Source of the DNA: Pseudarthrobacter sp. fls2-241-R2A-127
Lineage (GTDB): Bacteria > Actinomycetota > Actinomycetes > Actinomycetales > Micrococcaceae
Assembly (NCBI RefSeq): GCF_030209355.1
Contig: NZ_JARVSF010000005.1
Location: 1 to 64,000, forward strand
Length of the DNA: 64,000 nt
Reading direction: 5' to 3'
Shown here: one piece after another, positions 53,841-64,000 of the stretch
How positions within the stretch are numbered: the first letter of the stretch is position 1
Layout: the number at the start of each line of letters is the position of its first letter
Translations under genes and position numbers: made by a program
The notes under the pieces: model-generated
Databases searched by the model: none
The model's input: the letters and a program-made list of their open reading frames with translations, nothing else
What the model was told of the DNA's origin: nothing

Positions 53841-54269
53841 GTGTTTCTGGGCACACACTCGCCGCGTCTGGATGAAAAGGGACGGATCATTCTCCCCGCG
53901 AAGTTCCGGGAGGAGCTTGCCAGCGGACTGGTGCTCACAAGGGGCCAGGAACGTTGCATCTACGTATTCAGTGAGAAGGAATTTGCACGGGTCCACGAGC
54001 AGATGCGGGAGGCGCCAATCTCCTCCAAACAAGCACGTGACTACATCCGCGTATTTCTCTCTGGAGCCTCGGACGAGGTACCTGACAAGCAGGGGCGCGT
54101 GACCATTCCACCAGCGCTCCGGGAGTATGCAGGACTCGGAAGGGAACTTGCCGTGATCGGCGCCGGTACCCGCGCCGAGATCTGGGACGCCCAGGCTTGG
54201 AATGAATACCTTGCGGAGAAGGAAACCGCCTTCTCCGAAACTGACGATCCCATTCCTGGCATTCTCTGA
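53841..54269 (+). CDS. mraZ: transcriptional regulator MraZ
   Basis: A 142-residue first gene of the division and cell-wall cluster. It has two AbrB-like SpoVT half-domains: [20 protein letters not shown] (near 2-21) and [20 protein letters not shown] (near 80-99), each with the DxKGR-type turn. MraZ forms ring oligomers that bind direct repeats near its own promoter and repress the dcw operon. Matching repeats lie at 53750-53779. The start is GTG 53841, with a leader of about 60 nt. Confidence 0.96.
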   Translation: MFLGTHSPRLDEKGRIILPAKFREELASGLVLTRGQERCIYVFSEKEFARVHEQMREAPISSKQARDYIRVFLSGASDEVPDKQGRVTIPPALREYAGLGRELAVIGAGTRAEIWDAQAWNEYLAEKETAFSETDDPIPGIL

Positions 54270-54433
54270 ATCCGGAACGGGCAGCAGGTGGCTTCTTGGA
54301 TGAGATCTCCAGCCGGCCCATCGGTTGCCAACCTGGCTCAACTTCCCCTGAGCCAGGCGGGCAGGACGGTAGGCGCGGATGGGGATCTGGTCCCAGAAGC
54401 AGCAGGTGACAACGACGGCGGAAAGGACCCGGC

Positions 54434-55426
54434 ATGACAGATGAACCGAAGCCCACGTCCGAACGCCATGTGCCGGTCCTGCGGGACCGGTGCATCAATT
54501 TGTTGGCACCGGGATTTGAAGCTGCAAGGCTGCGGGGCCAGACTCCGGTAGCCGTTGACGCGACCCTGGGCATGGGCGGGCACTCCGAGGCAATGCTCCA
54601 GCGGTTTCCGGACCTTCACCTCATCGGGATCGACCGCGATGAAGAAGCGCTGGCCCTCGCGGGGGAGCGGCTGGCTCCTTTCGCGGCACGGACGGACCTC
54701 GTCCACGCCGTCTATGACGAAATCCAGGACGTGCTGGCGGACCTCGGCGTCGCCGAAGTGCACGGGATCCTCATGGACCTGGGCGTCTCGTCGCTGCAGC
54801 TGGATGAGCGTGAGCGCGGCTTTGCCTACTCCTTCGACGCACCGCTGGACATGCGGATGGACACCAGCCGGGGCCAAACTGCAGCGGACGTGGTCAATAC
54901 CTACAGCGAGGCGGACCTGGTCAGGATTATCCGCAAATGGGGCGAAGAAAAGTTCGCAGGGCGCATAGCCAACCGGATCGTCGCTGCCCGCGCGGTCAAG
55001 GAGTTTGCCACCACGGGTGAGCTCGTGGAACAGATCCGCTCCGTTGTCCCCGCCTCGGCCGCCAAGTCGGGCGGACATCCCGCCAAGCGGACGTTCCAGG
55101 CCCTGAGGATCGAGGTCAACGAAGAACTCGATGTCCTGGAACGGGCCGTACCTGCCGCCGTCGACTCCCTGGCCGTGGGCGGCCGCATCGTGGTCATGTC
55201 CTACCACTCGCTGGAAGACAAGATCGTCAAGGGCGTGTTCCAGGCCCGGTCCAAGTCCTCGGCTCCCCTCGGTTTCCCCGTGGAGCTCGAGGAGCACAAA
55301 CCCGAGCTGAAAACCCTGACCAAGGGCACCGAGGTGCCAACCGCCGTCGAAATCGCCGAAAATCCGCGCGCTGCCTCCGCCAGGCTCCGTGCTGCAGAAC
55401 GAATCAGAGCCAGGAGAGCTGCATGA
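54434..55426 (+). CDS. rsmH: 16S rRNA (cytosine1402-N4)-methyltransferase
   Basis: SAM-dependent methylation of C1402 in 16S rRNA, 330 residues. Motifs include [16 protein letters not shown], the SAM motif [15 protein letters not shown] near 38-52, [20 protein letters not shown], and the C-terminal [14 protein letters not shown]. The 164 bp after mraZ contain no terminator, so it is in the dcw operon. Its stop overlaps ftsL by 4 bp. Confidence 0.96.
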   Translation: MTDEPKPTSERHVPVLRDRCINLLAPGFEAARLRGQTPVAVDATLGMGGHSEAMLQRFPDLHLIGIDRDEEALALAGERLAPFAARTDLVHAVYDEIQDVLADLGVAEVHGILMDLGVSSLQLDERERGFAYSFDAPLDMRMDTSRGQTAADVVNTYSEADLVRIIRKWGEEKFAGRIANRIVAARAVKEFATTGELVEQIRSVVPASAAKSGGHPAKRTFQALRIEVNEELDVLERAVPAAVDSLAVGGRIVVMSYHSLEDKIVKGVFQARSKSSAPLGFPVELEEHKPELKTLTKGTEVPTAVEIAENPRAASARLRAAERIRARRAA

Positions 55427-56124
55427 GCACCGCCGCCGTCAAGAACTTTCCCGTCGTTTCCGGCAGCTCCGCGCCCGGCAGCCGGCCCGCAGGCCGGCCT
55501 GACGAAGGACGCAAGGGTCGGACACCGCTCTCCGTCGTCCGCACGGCTCCGCGCAAGCGCCGGGCCCCCTTCGTCGTGATGTGCTTCGCCATGCTGGCCG
55601 TCGCGCTGGTTGCGGTCCTCGTCCTCAACATCTCGGTTTCGACCGCCCAGTACCAGCTCGTAGAGCTCCGGGCCAAGCAGAGCACGTTGACCAAGGCCAA
55701 CCAGGACCTCACCCAGCAGGTGCAGAACTTCGAGGCACCCCAGAACCTGGCCGCCAAGGCCACGGAGTTGGGTATGGTCGCGTCCACGGTCAAGGGCCAG
55801 ATCGACCTGTCCACGTTGTCCGTGACCGGTAAGGCGATGCCTGCGGTCAAGGGCGCACCGGCTGGGGCAGTCATCCCGTCGCCGGCGGTGGCGGGCCAGC
55901 TCATCGTTCCGCCGGCGGCGAAGGACGCGGCCGCTGACAAGGCAACGCCGCCTGCTGCCGGCAGGACGTCGTCCGCCACGGCGGCGGAGGCTGCCCAGGC
56001 GGCAGCACAGTCGCAGGCTGCCGCGCAGGCCGCAGCCGCAGCCGCAGCCGCTGCGGCAGCCCCGGCACCTGAACTTCACGGGGGTTCCATCCCGGTGCCG
56101 CAGCAGAAGGTCCCCGGACAGTAA
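55423..56124 (+). CDS. ftsL: FtsL-like division protein with extended Ala/Pro tail
   Basis: A 233-residue bitopic membrane protein. The cytoplasmic part is basic (to about residue 48, [11 protein letters not shown]), with a single helix near 50-71 ([20 protein letters not shown]). A periplasmic coiled coil follows (about 72-108, [20 protein letters not shown]), as in FtsL, and then [15 protein letters not shown]. The last 110 residues are Ala/Pro/Gln-rich low complexity with a run of Ala near 205-217, far longer than the about 120 residues of classical FtsL. Its place between rsmH and ftsI supports the call. Confidence 0.85.
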   Translation: MSTAAVKNFPVVSGSSAPGSRPAGRPDEGRKGRTPLSVVRTAPRKRRAPFVVMCFAMLAVALVAVLVLNISVSTAQYQLVELRAKQSTLTKANQDLTQQVQNFEAPQNLAAKATELGMVASTVKGQIDLSTLSVTGKAMPAVKGAPAGAVIPSPAVAGQLIVPPAAKDAAADKATPPAAGRTSSATAAEAAQAAAQSQAAAQAAAAAAAAAAAPAPELHGGSIPVPQQKVPGQ

Positions 56125-56172
56125 GCCGCCAGGCAGGACAAGTCAGCAGGTCGAACAGCAAGGAATATCACG

Positions 56173-57978
56173 GTGGCGCAAACGACCGGCAAAGCAGGAA
56201 AAAGCAAGGCACCCAACGCCACGAAGCGCTTGCGCCTGGGGCTGGGCCTCATGCTCACGCTCCTGCTGGTGGTGGGCGGAAAGCTGTTCCTGGTCCAGGG
56301 CCTCGACGTTGGCGGCATGGCCGAAGCGGCATTGAACAGCCGGATGACCTCGGCGATCCTGCCGGCGGAACGCGGCAGCATCCTTGACTCCCGCGGCACC
56401 GTGCTCGCCAACAGCGTAATCCGCTACAACATCGTGGTGGACCAGCGCGTCAACACCAAGACAGACTCCTACAAGCGGTACGAACCGCAGGCCGACGGGC
56501 ATGACAAGCTGGTGGATGTCAGCCGCGACCAGGCAATCTCGGAACTGGCCTCAGCCCTCGGGATGGACACCGCCGCTGTTCGGGATGCCGTAACCGGCCA
56601 GCAGCCCTATTACATCGTGGCCAAGGACGTGAAGCCCGACGTCGAGGACCGCATCTCCAAGCTCCAGGTGCCGGGCATCGTTGCCGAGGGCGTCAGCAAG
56701 CGCGTCTACCCCAACGGCGCAGTTGCAGGTGGGGTGGTGGGCTTCCTCCAGGACGGCACCACCGGGCAAGCCGGCATCGAGCAGACACAGGACGACAAGC
56801 TGAAGGGCACGGACGGCAAACGGCTGTTCGAGATCGGCGCGGACGGCCTGCGCATCCCCGTCGGACTCGACGAGTTGACCCCGCCCCAGAACGGCAAGGA
56901 CGTCAAGCTCACCCTCAACTCGGACCTCCAGTACTTCGCCCAGCAGGCCATCCAGAGCCAGACGGACAAGCTCAGCGCCGAATGGGGCGTCATCATCGTG
57001 ATGGACGCCAAGACGGGCAACCTCCTCGCCCTGGCGGACACCAATGCACCTGACCCCAACAACCCGGGCCTGGTGGCTGCGAAAGACCGCGGCACGCGCT
57101 CCGTGACCGCGGCCTATGAGCCCGGATCAGTGGAAAAGATGATAACCGCGGCGTCGGTCATCGACGAAGGGCTGGCCAGCCCGCTGGACAAGTTCACGAT
57201 TCCGCCCACCTACACCGTGGACGGCCAGACCTTCAGTGACGCCTTTACCCACGGGACCGAGGAACGGACACTCGCGGGCATCATCGGGTATTCCATGAAC
57301 ACCGGAACCGTCATGGCCGGCCAGCGGCTCACTAAGGAACAGCGTCACGACTGGCTGCAGAAGTTCGGCATCGGCGAAGCGCCCGACATCGGACTCCCCG
57401 CGACGGCAGCTGGTATTCTCTCGCCCGCAGACCAGTGGGACGGACGGCAGCAGTACACCGTCCTGTTTGGCCAGGGCGTTTCCCAGTCGACGCTCCAGAC
57501 CGTCCGTGCCTACCAGAGCATCGCGAACAACGGTGTCATGCTGCAGCCGCGGCTGATCGACTCGTACATTTCCCCCGACGGCACGGAAGAGAAAGTCCCG
57601 GCCCAGCCCTCCCGCCAGGTGGTCTCAGGCAACACCGCGCAGCAGGTCAAGGACATCCTGGAAAGCGCCGTCACCGAGGGTGAGATCAAGGACGCAGGCA
57701 TCGACGGCTACCGGGTGGGTGCCAAGACGGGTACGTCCGAATCCCCCTGCGACGACGGCAAATCAGGCTACTGCGGCTACACCGCTTCCATCGTTGGAAT
57801 GGCGCCAATGGATGATCCGCGGTTTATTGTGGAGGTGGTGCTCCAGCGGCCGAAGGGCAGCATCTACGGCATCACCAACGGGCCGGTCTTCCGGTCCGTC
57901 ATGAGCCAGACGCTGCGGACCTACAACGTCCAGCCTTCGACCGGGCAGCCGGTCAGGTTGCCCCAGTACGCAAAGTAG
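56173..57978 (+). CDS. ftsI: peptidoglycan transpeptidase FtsI (PBP3)
   Basis: Septal cross-linking enzyme of 601 residues. TM anchor near 17-36 (LRLGLGLMLTLLLVVGGKLF). The PBP dimerisation domain (about 55-245) opens ERGSILDSRGTVLANSV. The transpeptidase domain has S319 in PGSVEKM (SxxK, K322), SMN in GYSMNTG near 375, and KTGTS at 518-522. The start is GTG 56173. There are 48 bp after ftsL and about 96 bp before murE. Confidence 0.96.
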   Translation: MAQTTGKAGKSKAPNATKRLRLGLGLMLTLLLVVGGKLFLVQGLDVGGMAEAALNSRMTSAILPAERGSILDSRGTVLANSVIRYNIVVDQRVNTKTDSYKRYEPQADGHDKLVDVSRDQAISELASALGMDTAAVRDAVTGQQPYYIVAKDVKPDVEDRISKLQVPGIVAEGVSKRVYPNGAVAGGVVGFLQDGTTGQAGIEQTQDDKLKGTDGKRLFEIGADGLRIPVGLDELTPPQNGKDVKLTLNSDLQYFAQQAIQSQTDKLSAEWGVIIVMDAKTGNLLALADTNAPDPNNPGLVAAKDRGTRSVTAAYEPGSVEKMITAASVIDEGLASPLDKFTIPPTYTVDGQTFSDAFTHGTEERTLAGIIGYSMNTGTVMAGQRLTKEQRHDWLQKFGIGEAPDIGLPATAAGILSPADQWDGRQQYTVLFGQGVSQSTLQTVRAYQSIANNGVMLQPRLIDSYISPDGTEEKVPAQPSRQVVSGNTAQQVKDILESAVTEGEIKDAGIDGYRVGAKTGTSESPCDDGKSGYCGYTASIVGMAPMDDPRFIVEVVLQRPKGSIYGITNGPVFRSVMSQTLRTYNVQPSTGQPVRLPQYAK

Positions 57979-58074
57979 CCGCTGCGCCACGCTGTAAATA
58001 CCCGCAGCATCCAGCGCATCACAGTGCCCGGCGCGAACCATGGCGGGCACGCACTAGCACCATCGGAGATCCCC

Positions 58075-59706
58075 TTGTCAGAGTTCACCACGCCGGGCGG
58101 CGACGCTGCCCGGGATGAAAGCGCGGGCCGCTTCCGGCCGTCTGCCGTAGCCGCCGTCCCGCTGGCCGCCGTCGGCAACGCCGTAGGAGTAGCCGTTCCC
58201 GCTCCGGCCGCCGAGGTGCAGGTCACAGGCATTTCCATCAACTCCCGCACCGTGGAGCCCGGCGACCTGTATGTGGCACTGCCCGGGGCCAGCCGGCATG
58301 GCGCCGACTTCGTGACGGACGCCATCGGTGCCGGTGCGGCCGCGGTGCTGACGGATGACGCCGGCGCTCGGCTCCTTGCCCTCGCCGCTGACACGTCCGT
58401 CCCGGTCCTGGTTGTGGACAGTCCCCGGAACGAGGTGGGGCCCCTCTCTGCCCTGATCTACCGCAGCCAGTCCGCGGATGGCAGTCCGCTGCGGCTTTTC
58501 GGGGTTACCGGAACCAACGGGAAGACCACCACGACCTACTTCATCACCTCGCTCCTGCGGGCCCTGGGGCGGCAGGCAGGCCTGATCGGTACCATCGAAA
58601 TCCAGGCCGGCGGAGAACCAATTCCCAGTCTCCTCACCACGCCGGAATCACCCGAGGTCCATGGACTGCTGGCGCTCATGCACGAGCGCGGGCTTGATGC
58701 CGCAGCCATGGAGGTGTCATCCCACGCCATCTCCTACCAGCGGGTGGACGGGCTGCTGTTCGACGTCGCCGGGTTTACGAACCTCACCCAGGACCACCTG
58801 GACCTGCACCACACCATGGACGGCTACTTCGCCACGAAGGCAGAGCTTTTCACCCCCGGGCGCGCCCGGAAGGCCGTGGTCACGGTCGACGACGAGTGGG
58901 GCCGCCGGCTGGCAGGCGACGCCCAGGTGCCGGTCACCACGCTCAGCACCAGCGGCCATGGGCCCGCCGACTGGAGCGTGACATCGACGTCGCCACGCGG
59001 TCTCGGAACCGAGTTCACCCTCGCGGGGCCTGAAGGTGCCGTCCTGAACGTCCACACCGGGCTGCCGGGCAGCTTCAACGTTGCCAACGCCGCCCTCGCC
59101 GCCGTCATGGTCGTTACCTCCGGCGTGGATGCCGCCGACCTGCAGGCCGCCCTGGACCGCGCCGACCCCTTCACCGTCGCCGTGCCGGGCCGCATGCAGC
59201 TGATCTCTGACCGGCCGGCCGCCGTCGTGGACTTTGCCCACAACACAGACGCACTGGCGCGGGCCCTGGAAGCAGTCCGCTCACCGGAACCCGGCTCACG
59301 GCTGATCGTGGTGTTCGGTGCCACAGGGCAGCGGGACCAGGGCAAACGTCCGGCGATGGGGGCCATCGCCGCACGGCTTGCTGACACCGTGATCATCACC
59401 GACGACGACCCGCACGACGAGGATGCCGCCGCCATCCGCGCGGACGTACTCGCGGGGGCCCGGGAGGCCGTGCAGAACGAATCGCTCGACGCCGGGGTGC
59501 TGGAAGTCTTCCCGCGGGCCGAGGCCATCCGACGCGCCGCAGAACTCGCCCGCCCGCAGGACACGATTCTTGTCGCCGGCCGCGGGCACGAGGTTTGGCA
59601 GGAGGTCAAGGGCGTCAACCTCGCCCTCGACGACAGGGTGGAACTGCGCAGCGCCTTGACAGCCAGGGGATTCAACGTTCTCCATGACGACCGGATAGAG
59701 TCCTAG
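58075..59706 (+). CDS. murE: UDP-N-acetylmuramoyl-tripeptide synthetase, probably lysine-adding
   Basis: Adds the third stem-peptide residue to UDP-MurNAc-Ala-Glu. It has 543 residues. The ATP loop is [20 protein letters not shown] near 143-162. HNTDALARALEA marks the central/C-terminal boundary. The amino-acid-selecting segment is TDDDPHDED at about 442-450, where diaminopimelate-specific enzymes have DNPR. The absence of that Arg suggests L-lysine, as in Arthrobacter-type walls. The start is TTG 58075 with GGAG six bases upstream. An upstream GTG at 58024 is in frame but lacks support. Confidence 0.93.
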   Translation: MSEFTTPGGDAARDESAGRFRPSAVAAVPLAAVGNAVGVAVPAPAAEVQVTGISINSRTVEPGDLYVALPGASRHGADFVTDAIGAGAAAVLTDDAGARLLALAADTSVPVLVVDSPRNEVGPLSALIYRSQSADGSPLRLFGVTGTNGKTTTTYFITSLLRALGRQAGLIGTIEIQAGGEPIPSLLTTPESPEVHGLLALMHERGLDAAAMEVSSHAISYQRVDGLLFDVAGFTNLTQDHLDLHHTMDGYFATKAELFTPGRARKAVVTVDDEWGRRLAGDAQVPVTTLSTSGHGPADWSVTSTSPRGLGTEFTLAGPEGAVLNVHTGLPGSFNVANAALAAVMVVTSGVDAADLQAALDRADPFTVAVPGRMQLISDRPAAVVDFAHNTDALARALEAVRSPEPGSRLIVVFGATGQRDQGKRPAMGAIAARLADTVIITDDDPHDEDAAAIRADVLAGAREAVQNESLDAGVLEVFPRAEAIRRAAELARPQDTILVAGRGHEVWQEVKGVNLALDDRVELRSALTARGFNVLHDDRIES

Positions 59707-59712
59707 ACCGAG

Positions 59713-61176
59713 ATGATTGCATTTACTGCGGCGGAAATCGCCGAAATCACCAACGGGCGCCTGGACGCCGATCCCGGAATTACGCCCCTTTCGGTGGTGA
59801 CGGATTCACGTGAAGCCACGCCGGGTTCGCTCTACGTCGCGAAGCCGGGTGAGCAGGCCGACGGCCACGACTTCCTGGACGCCGCGTTTGCTGCCGGAGC
59901 CGTTCTGGCCCTCGTCGAACGCCCCGTCACAGCGGTGGACGGCCAGGGCTACCCGACCGTCCTGGTCAGCGACGCCGTCATCGCCATGGGCGCCCTCGCC
60001 GCTGAAGCTGTCCGCCGGATCCGTGCCGCGCGGTCAGCGGCGGGAGACCAGCTGACGGTCGTTGGCATCACCGGGTCAGCAGGCAAGACCACCACCAAGG
60101 ACCTCCTGGCCGGAATATTCGCCACCCAGGGGGCGACCGTAGCGCCGCAGGGCTCCTACAACGGTGAGGTTGGCGTACCGCTGACGGTTTTCCGGGCCGG
60201 AACCGACACCCGCTACCTGGTCATTGAAATGGGCGCCACGGGGATCGGCCATATCCGCTACCTGGCGGAGATGGTCAAACCGGACATCGGAGTCGTGCTC
60301 GCAGTCGGAACAGCCCACGCAGGCGAGTTCGGGGGAGTGGAAAACATCGCGCTGGCCAAGGGCGAAATGGTTGAAGGACTCACCAGCGCAGGCACCGCCA
60401 TCATCAACCTCGACGACGAACGCGTCGCCGCGATGCGCAGCCGGACCTCCGCGACAGTCCTCGGCTTCTCCGCGGAAGGCCGCCCCGAGGCACTGGTGCA
60501 GGCGCTGAATGCCGACACCAACGCTGAGGGCTGCCCGGAATTCGATCTCCAGCTGCCTGGCGGCGAAGCGCCGCGGCACGTCCGCAGCCGGCTCATCGGC
60601 GCCCACCACGTGGGCAACCTGCTGGCGGCTGCCTCAGCCGCGTGGGCCGCAGGGGTGCCTGGCGTTCACATTGCTGATTCATTGAGCAAGCAGGTGGCCG
60701 CCAGCCGCTGGCGGATGGAACGCACCGAGCGGCAGGACGGCGTCACCATCATCAACGATGCCTACAACGCCAACCCCGAATCCATGCGTGCCGCCTTGCG
60801 AACCCTGGCCGACCTTGGCCGGGGGCGCCGGACCTGGGCCGTCCTGGGGGCCATGCTGGAACTCGGCGAGGACTCCATCCGCGAGCACACCGCGGTGGGC
60901 ACCCAAGTGGTGCGGCTCAACATCTCCAGGCTGCTGGTGGTTGGCCGCGAAGCCCGTGCACTCTACGTTTCCGCCGTCCAGGAAGGATCCTGGGGCGACG
61001 AATGCCTCTTCGCCGAAACGGTCGATGAGGCCCAGCAAATCCTTGAGGCCGAACTGCAGCCGGGGGACCTGGTGCTGTTCAAGTCGTCCAACAGCGTTGG
61101 GCTCCGCCATTTGGGTGATCGGATAGCATTACCCACATCCCCGACACCTGCCGACGAAAGGAGCACTCTGCTGTGA
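59713..61176 (+). CDS. murF: UDP-N-acetylmuramoyl-tripeptide-D-Ala-D-Ala ligase
   Basis: Adds D-Ala-D-Ala to finish the pentapeptide precursor. It has 487 residues. The N-terminal domain contains [16 protein letters not shown]. The ATP loop is [20 protein letters not shown] near 119-138. Further Mur motifs are [20 protein letters not shown] and [23 protein letters not shown] 59713 comes 6 bp after murE, and the stop overlaps mraY by 4 bp. Confidence 0.96.
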   Translation: MIAFTAAEIAEITNGRLDADPGITPLSVVTDSREATPGSLYVAKPGEQADGHDFLDAAFAAGAVLALVERPVTAVDGQGYPTVLVSDAVIAMGALAAEAVRRIRAARSAAGDQLTVVGITGSAGKTTTKDLLAGIFATQGATVAPQGSYNGEVGVPLTVFRAGTDTRYLVIEMGATGIGHIRYLAEMVKPDIGVVLAVGTAHAGEFGGVENIALAKGEMVEGLTSAGTAIINLDDERVAAMRSRTSATVLGFSAEGRPEALVQALNADTNAEGCPEFDLQLPGGEAPRHVRSRLIGAHHVGNLLAAASAAWAAGVPGVHIADSLSKQVAASRWRMERTERQDGVTIINDAYNANPESMRAALRTLADLGRGRRTWAVLGAMLELGEDSIREHTAVGTQVVRLNISRLLVVGREARALYVSAVQEGSWGDECLFAETVDEAQQILEAELQPGDLVLFKSSNSVGLRHLGDRIALPTSPTPADERSTLL

Positions 61177-62282
61177 TTGCTCTCCTGATCGGTGCGGGCC
61201 TTGCCCTGCTGTGCGCCCTCGTCGGCACCCCGTTGTTCATCCGGCTGCTGGTCCGCCGCGGCTATGGTCAATTCATCCGCGACGACGGCCCCACCTCGCA
61301 CCACACGAAGCGTGGCACGCCCACCATGGGCGGCACCGTGGTGGTTGCCGCGGTCCTGCTCAGCTACGGGCTCACCCACCTCATCATGCTGATGATGAAT
61401 CCCGACTCGCCCGGCCCTTCGGCCTCCGCGCTCATCCTGCTGTTCCTCATGGTGGGCATGGGGCTGGTGGGATTCCTGGACGACTTCATCAAGATCTCCC
61501 GGCAGCGGAGCCTGGGCCTCAACGCCAAGGCCAAGCTGATCCTCCAGGCAGCTGTAGGCATCATCTTCGCCATCCTGGCGCTGAACTTCCCCAACGGCGC
61601 CGGGCTCACTCCGGCGTCCACCAAGATTTCCCTGGTCCGCGACCTGCCATGGCTGGACCTCGCGTTCGGGGGCACCGTGCTGGGCGCCATCCTGTTCGTT
61701 ATCTGGTCCAACCTGATCGTCACGGCGGCCACCAACGGCGTCAACCTCACCGACGGCCTGGACGGCCTGGCTGCCGGTGCCTCGATCATGGTGTTCGGTG
61801 CATATACGCTCATGGGCATATGGCAGAGCAACCAGGCGTGCGGTTCACCGCGGGAGGCCGGCAGCGGCTGCTACCTCGTCAGGGATCCGCTGGACCTGGC
61901 CCTCCTTGCCGCAATCCTGAGTGCAGCCCTGGTGGGCTTCCTCTGGTGGAACACCTCGCCGGCCAAGATCTTCATGGGCGACACCGGTTCGCTTGCCATC
62001 GGTGGAGCGGTGGCCGGGTTCGCCATCCTGTCCAGGACGGAACTGCTGCTGGGCATCGTCGGCGGCCTCTTCGTACTGATCACCCTTTCCGTCATCATCC
62101 AGGTGGGCTACTTCAAAGCCACCGGCGGAAAACGCGTGTTCAAGATGGCGCCGCTGCAGCACCACTTTGAACTGAAGGGGTGGGCCGAAGTGACCGTTGT
62201 GGTCCGGTTCTGGATCCTGGGCGGACTCTTCGTCGCCGTGGGCCTGGGCATCTTCTACGCTGAATGGGTTGTACTGCTGTGA
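61173..62282 (+). CDS. mraY: phospho-MurNAc-pentapeptide transferase
   Basis: Integral membrane enzyme making lipid I from UDP-MurNAc-pentapeptide and undecaprenyl phosphate. It has 369 residues with about ten helices. Key motifs are GTPTMGG near 49, FLDDFIKI near 98-105, [12 protein letters not shown] near 190 and the C-terminal [13 protein letters not shown]. It has a short Cys-containing loop ([20 protein letters not shown]) around 215-235, typical of actinobacterial MraY. The start is GTG 61173, and the stop overlaps murD (GTGA). Confidence 0.96.
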   Translation: MIALLIGAGLALLCALVGTPLFIRLLVRRGYGQFIRDDGPTSHHTKRGTPTMGGTVVVAAVLLSYGLTHLIMLMMNPDSPGPSASALILLFLMVGMGLVGFLDDFIKISRQRSLGLNAKAKLILQAAVGIIFAILALNFPNGAGLTPASTKISLVRDLPWLDLAFGGTVLGAILFVIWSNLIVTAATNGVNLTDGLDGLAAGASIMVFGAYTLMGIWQSNQACGSPREAGSGCYLVRDPLDLALLAAILSAALVGFLWWNTSPAKIFMGDTGSLAIGGAVAGFAILSRTELLLGIVGGLFVLITLSVIIQVGYFKATGGKRVFKMAPLQHHFELKGWAEVTVVVRFWILGGLFVAVGLGIFYAEWVVLL

Positions 62283-63841
62283 CCGTTTCCCCCCGCCTGG
62301 CCAACCTCGTCTCCTGGGACTCCGATTGGGCCGGCCTGCGCGTTGCCGTCACCGGCATCGGCGTCTCCGGGTTCGCGGCGGCAGACACCCTGATCGAACT
62401 CGGCGCACGCGTGGTGGTGGTGGACGCCGCCACCAGCGACACGGCGCGGGCGCATGCCGATACCCTGAAAATCGTGGGTGCCGCCGACGTCCTGCTGGGG
62501 CCGGATGCCGTCACCCACATTCCCCGGATCGACGGCGAACTCCCGGAACTGATCGTGACCTCGCCCGGGTGGCGCCCGGACCAGGCGCTACTCGCTGCCG
62601 CGGCCCGCGCGCACATCCCAGTGTGGGGTGACGTCGAGCTCGCCTGGCGCGTGCGGATCAGAGAGGGCCGTAAGACGGCCGACTGGCTGGCCATTACCGG
62701 AACGAACGGAAAGACCACCACGGTGGGCCTTACGGAATCGATGCTCCGGGCCGCCGGCCTGAAGGCCATCGCCGTCGGCAACGTTGGCACATCCATCCTC
62801 GATGCCCTTCGCGATCCGGTCGACTACGACGTCTTCGCCGTCGAACTTTCCAGCTTCCAACTGCACTGGGCCGAGTCGCTCTCGCCGGTGGCCAGCGTGT
62901 GCCTCAACGTGGCCGAGGACCACGTGGACTGGCACGGATCCTACGATTCGTACCTGGCTGACAAGGCCAAAGTTTACGAGAACACCCAAAAAGCCTGCAT
63001 CTACAACGCCGAGCAGATTGAAACCGAGCGGATGGTGGAGAACGCCGACGTCGTCGAGGGCTGCCGTGCCGTGGGCTTCACCACGGTCACGCCTGCCATC
63101 AGCATGCTTGGCGTCGTCGAGGGGCTGCTCGTGGACCGTGCGTTCATCGAAGAACGCCGGGAAAGCGCAGCAGAACTCGCGTCCATGGCCGACCTCGGAC
63201 CGCTGGCACCCCGCCACATGGTGGCCAACGCCCTCGCTGCCGCCGGCCTGGTGCGCGCATACGGTGTTGACCCCAAGGCCGTCCGCCAAGGCATCCTGGA
63301 CTACGTCCCGGGAGACCACCGCATCCAGCCGGTGGCCCGCATGAACGGAGTCCTCTGGGTTAATGACTCCAAAGCCACCAACCCGCATGCCGCCTCGGCT
63401 TCCCTCTCCGCCTTCACCAAGGTGGTCTGGATCGCCGGTGGACTCTCAAAGGGCGTCAGCTACGACGACCTCGTCAGGCAGCACGCCGCCAGGCTCAAAG
63501 CCGTGGTCCTGATCGGAACTGACACCAGCGGCCTCCGTGAGGCCATCCGGCGACACGCGCCGGATGTCCCGGTCATCGAGCCGGAAGCGGGCGACACTGA
63601 AGGCGTGGAGACTGCTTCTGCGCCCGGTGCCACAGCGGCCGGTTCCCCCGGCAACGGAGAACTGGTGATGGTCCGGGCCGTCGCGTCAGCAGCCCGGCTC
63701 GCCGAATCAGGCGACACCGTGCTGATGGCGCCGGCTGCGGCCTCCATGGATCAGTTCTCTTCCTACGCTCACCGTGGTGGTACATTCATCGACGCTGTCC
63801 GCGAGCTGGTGGAAGGGCAGGCCCAGACCGGCGAGGAGTAA
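62279..63841 (+). CDS. murD: UDP-N-acetylmuramoylalanine-D-glutamate ligase
   Basis: Adds D-glutamate to UDP-MurNAc-L-Ala. It has 520 residues, somewhat longer than E. coli MurD (about 440). The N-terminal Rossmann-like domain has [20 protein letters not shown]. The ATP loop is [20 protein letters not shown] near 138-157. [20 protein letters not shown] and [20 protein letters not shown] are conserved. A linker rich in Ala/Gly/Glu (about 440-465) accounts for part of the extra length. GTG 62279 overlaps the mraY stop. Confidence 0.95.
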   Translation: MTVSPRLANLVSWDSDWAGLRVAVTGIGVSGFAAADTLIELGARVVVVDAATSDTARAHADTLKIVGAADVLLGPDAVTHIPRIDGELPELIVTSPGWRPDQALLAAAARAHIPVWGDVELAWRVRIREGRKTADWLAITGTNGKTTTVGLTESMLRAAGLKAIAVGNVGTSILDALRDPVDYDVFAVELSSFQLHWAESLSPVASVCLNVAEDHVDWHGSYDSYLADKAKVYENTQKACIYNAEQIETERMVENADVVEGCRAVGFTTVTPAISMLGVVEGLLVDRAFIEERRESAAELASMADLGPLAPRHMVANALAAAGLVRAYGVDPKAVRQGILDYVPGDHRIQPVARMNGVLWVNDSKATNPHAASASLSAFTKVVWIAGGLSKGVSYDDLVRQHAARLKAVVLIGTDTSGLREAIRRHAPDVPVIEPEAGDTEGVETASAPGATAAGSPGNGELVMVRAVASAARLAESGDTVLMAPAAASMDQFSSYAHRGGTFIDAVRELVEGQAQTGEE

Positions 63842-63843
63842 CA

Positions 63844-64000
63844 ATGGTCAGCACGCCAACCCGGCCACAGGGCAGCAAGCCGCGCTCCGGCTCCGCTGCC
63901 AAGGCCGCCCGGCCGCCGGCATCATTCCGGATGAGACTGCAGGCCCTGCACCACAAGTTCTGGTCCGCCCTGGAGGGCACCGGAACCTCCAAGAGCGGCT
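63844..64000 (+). CDS. ftsW: start of ftsW (lipid II-polymerising SEDS protein), truncated by window end
   Basis: Only 52 codons are visible, 2 bp after murD. The sequence is the usual hydrophilic N-terminus (MVSTPTRPQGSKPRSGSAAK, then LHHKFWSALEGTGTS), with no membrane helix yet. The identity comes from position: in actinobacterial dcw clusters ftsW follows murD. ATG 63844 is the only plausible start. Confidence 0.75.
   Translation, partial: MVSTPTRPQGSKPRSGSAAKAARPPASFRMRLQALHHKFWSALEGTGTSKSG

Noticed and set aside
53624..54341. Minus-strand open frames crossing the mraZ promoter and gene.
   Set aside because: They overlap a clear promoter and MraZ coding sequence and have no ribosome-binding sequence or recognisable domain.

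Overview
The window is a high-G+C, gene-dense chromosomal segment from an actinobacterium, most likely Micrococcaceae (Arthrobacter/Pseudarthrobacter type). This rests on tightly overlapping genes (TGATG, GTGA and ATGA junctions), frequent GTG starts, strong G/C-ending codon bias, several probable leaderless mRNAs, and gene orders well known from actinobacteria. I see no insertion sequence, prophage, CRISPR array or rRNA operon. There is one tRNA, tRNA-Pro(GGG).

Layout. (1) 1-9949: core operon of a TPR-like protein with a repeat-rich N-terminus, a HAD phosphatase, a small protein, tlyA, nadK, recN, pyrG, a NUDIX hydrolase and xerD. (2) 9961-20840: a metabolic block with a second NUDIX gene, a methylcitrate-cycle operon (gntR-prpD-prpB-prpC) divergent from prpE, then a DcuS/DcuR-type two-component system divergent from dctA. 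In mycobacteria the genes on either side of this block lie close together, so it looks like an accessory catabolic insertion. (3) 21072-29148: the core series resumes with parA, scpA, scpB, rluB, tyrA, cmk, plsC and der, then tRNA-Pro with a very strong terminator. (4) 29238-34247: an Fpg-like glycosylase, then gcvH, garA/odhI (FHA), ftsR (MerR), a bifunctional nuclease gene, a second MerR gene and an orphan ParA-like ATPase. (5) 34550-43260: pyruvate carboxylase, a long-chain acyl-CoA ligase, a ROK sugar kinase, and a membrane protein gene with two tandem alpha/beta hydrolases. (6) 43372-51549: a second plsC-like gene, class II DAHP synthase, a PASTA kinase in a pknL-like position, a LysM/transglycosylase wall enzyme, an Rv2175c-like DNA-binding protein, a polyprenyl synthase and a lipoprotein. 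(7) 51640-64000: dinB, a DUF3040 protein, then the division and cell-wall (dcw) cluster mraZ, rsmH, ftsL, ftsI, murE, murF, mraY, murD and the start of ftsW.

How the parts work together. Propionyl-CoA made by PrpE enters the methylcitrate cycle (PrpC, PrpD, PrpB) and leaves as succinate and pyruvate. DctA imports C4-dicarboxylates under its sensor/regulator pair, and pyruvate carboxylase replenishes oxaloacetate, so much of the accessory content serves C3/C4 carbon use. The dcw cluster encodes lipid I precursor synthesis and septal transpeptidation. MurE lacks the diaminopimelate-type DNPR motif, which fits L-lysine peptidoglycan. Regulatory sequences visible by eye include twin TGTATACA operators in the prp intergenic region, three 10-bp-spaced GTGG repeats over the mraZ promoter with an inverted partial copy upstream, and a MerR-type promoter with no obvious gene to drive.

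I did not find a clearly novel multi-gene system. The best leads are regulatory or architectural: the 132-bp coding tandem repeat at the left edge, the mirrored MraZ box, the orphan MerR-type promoter, and the PASTA-bearing kinase beside a LysM transglycosylase at a pknL-like locus.
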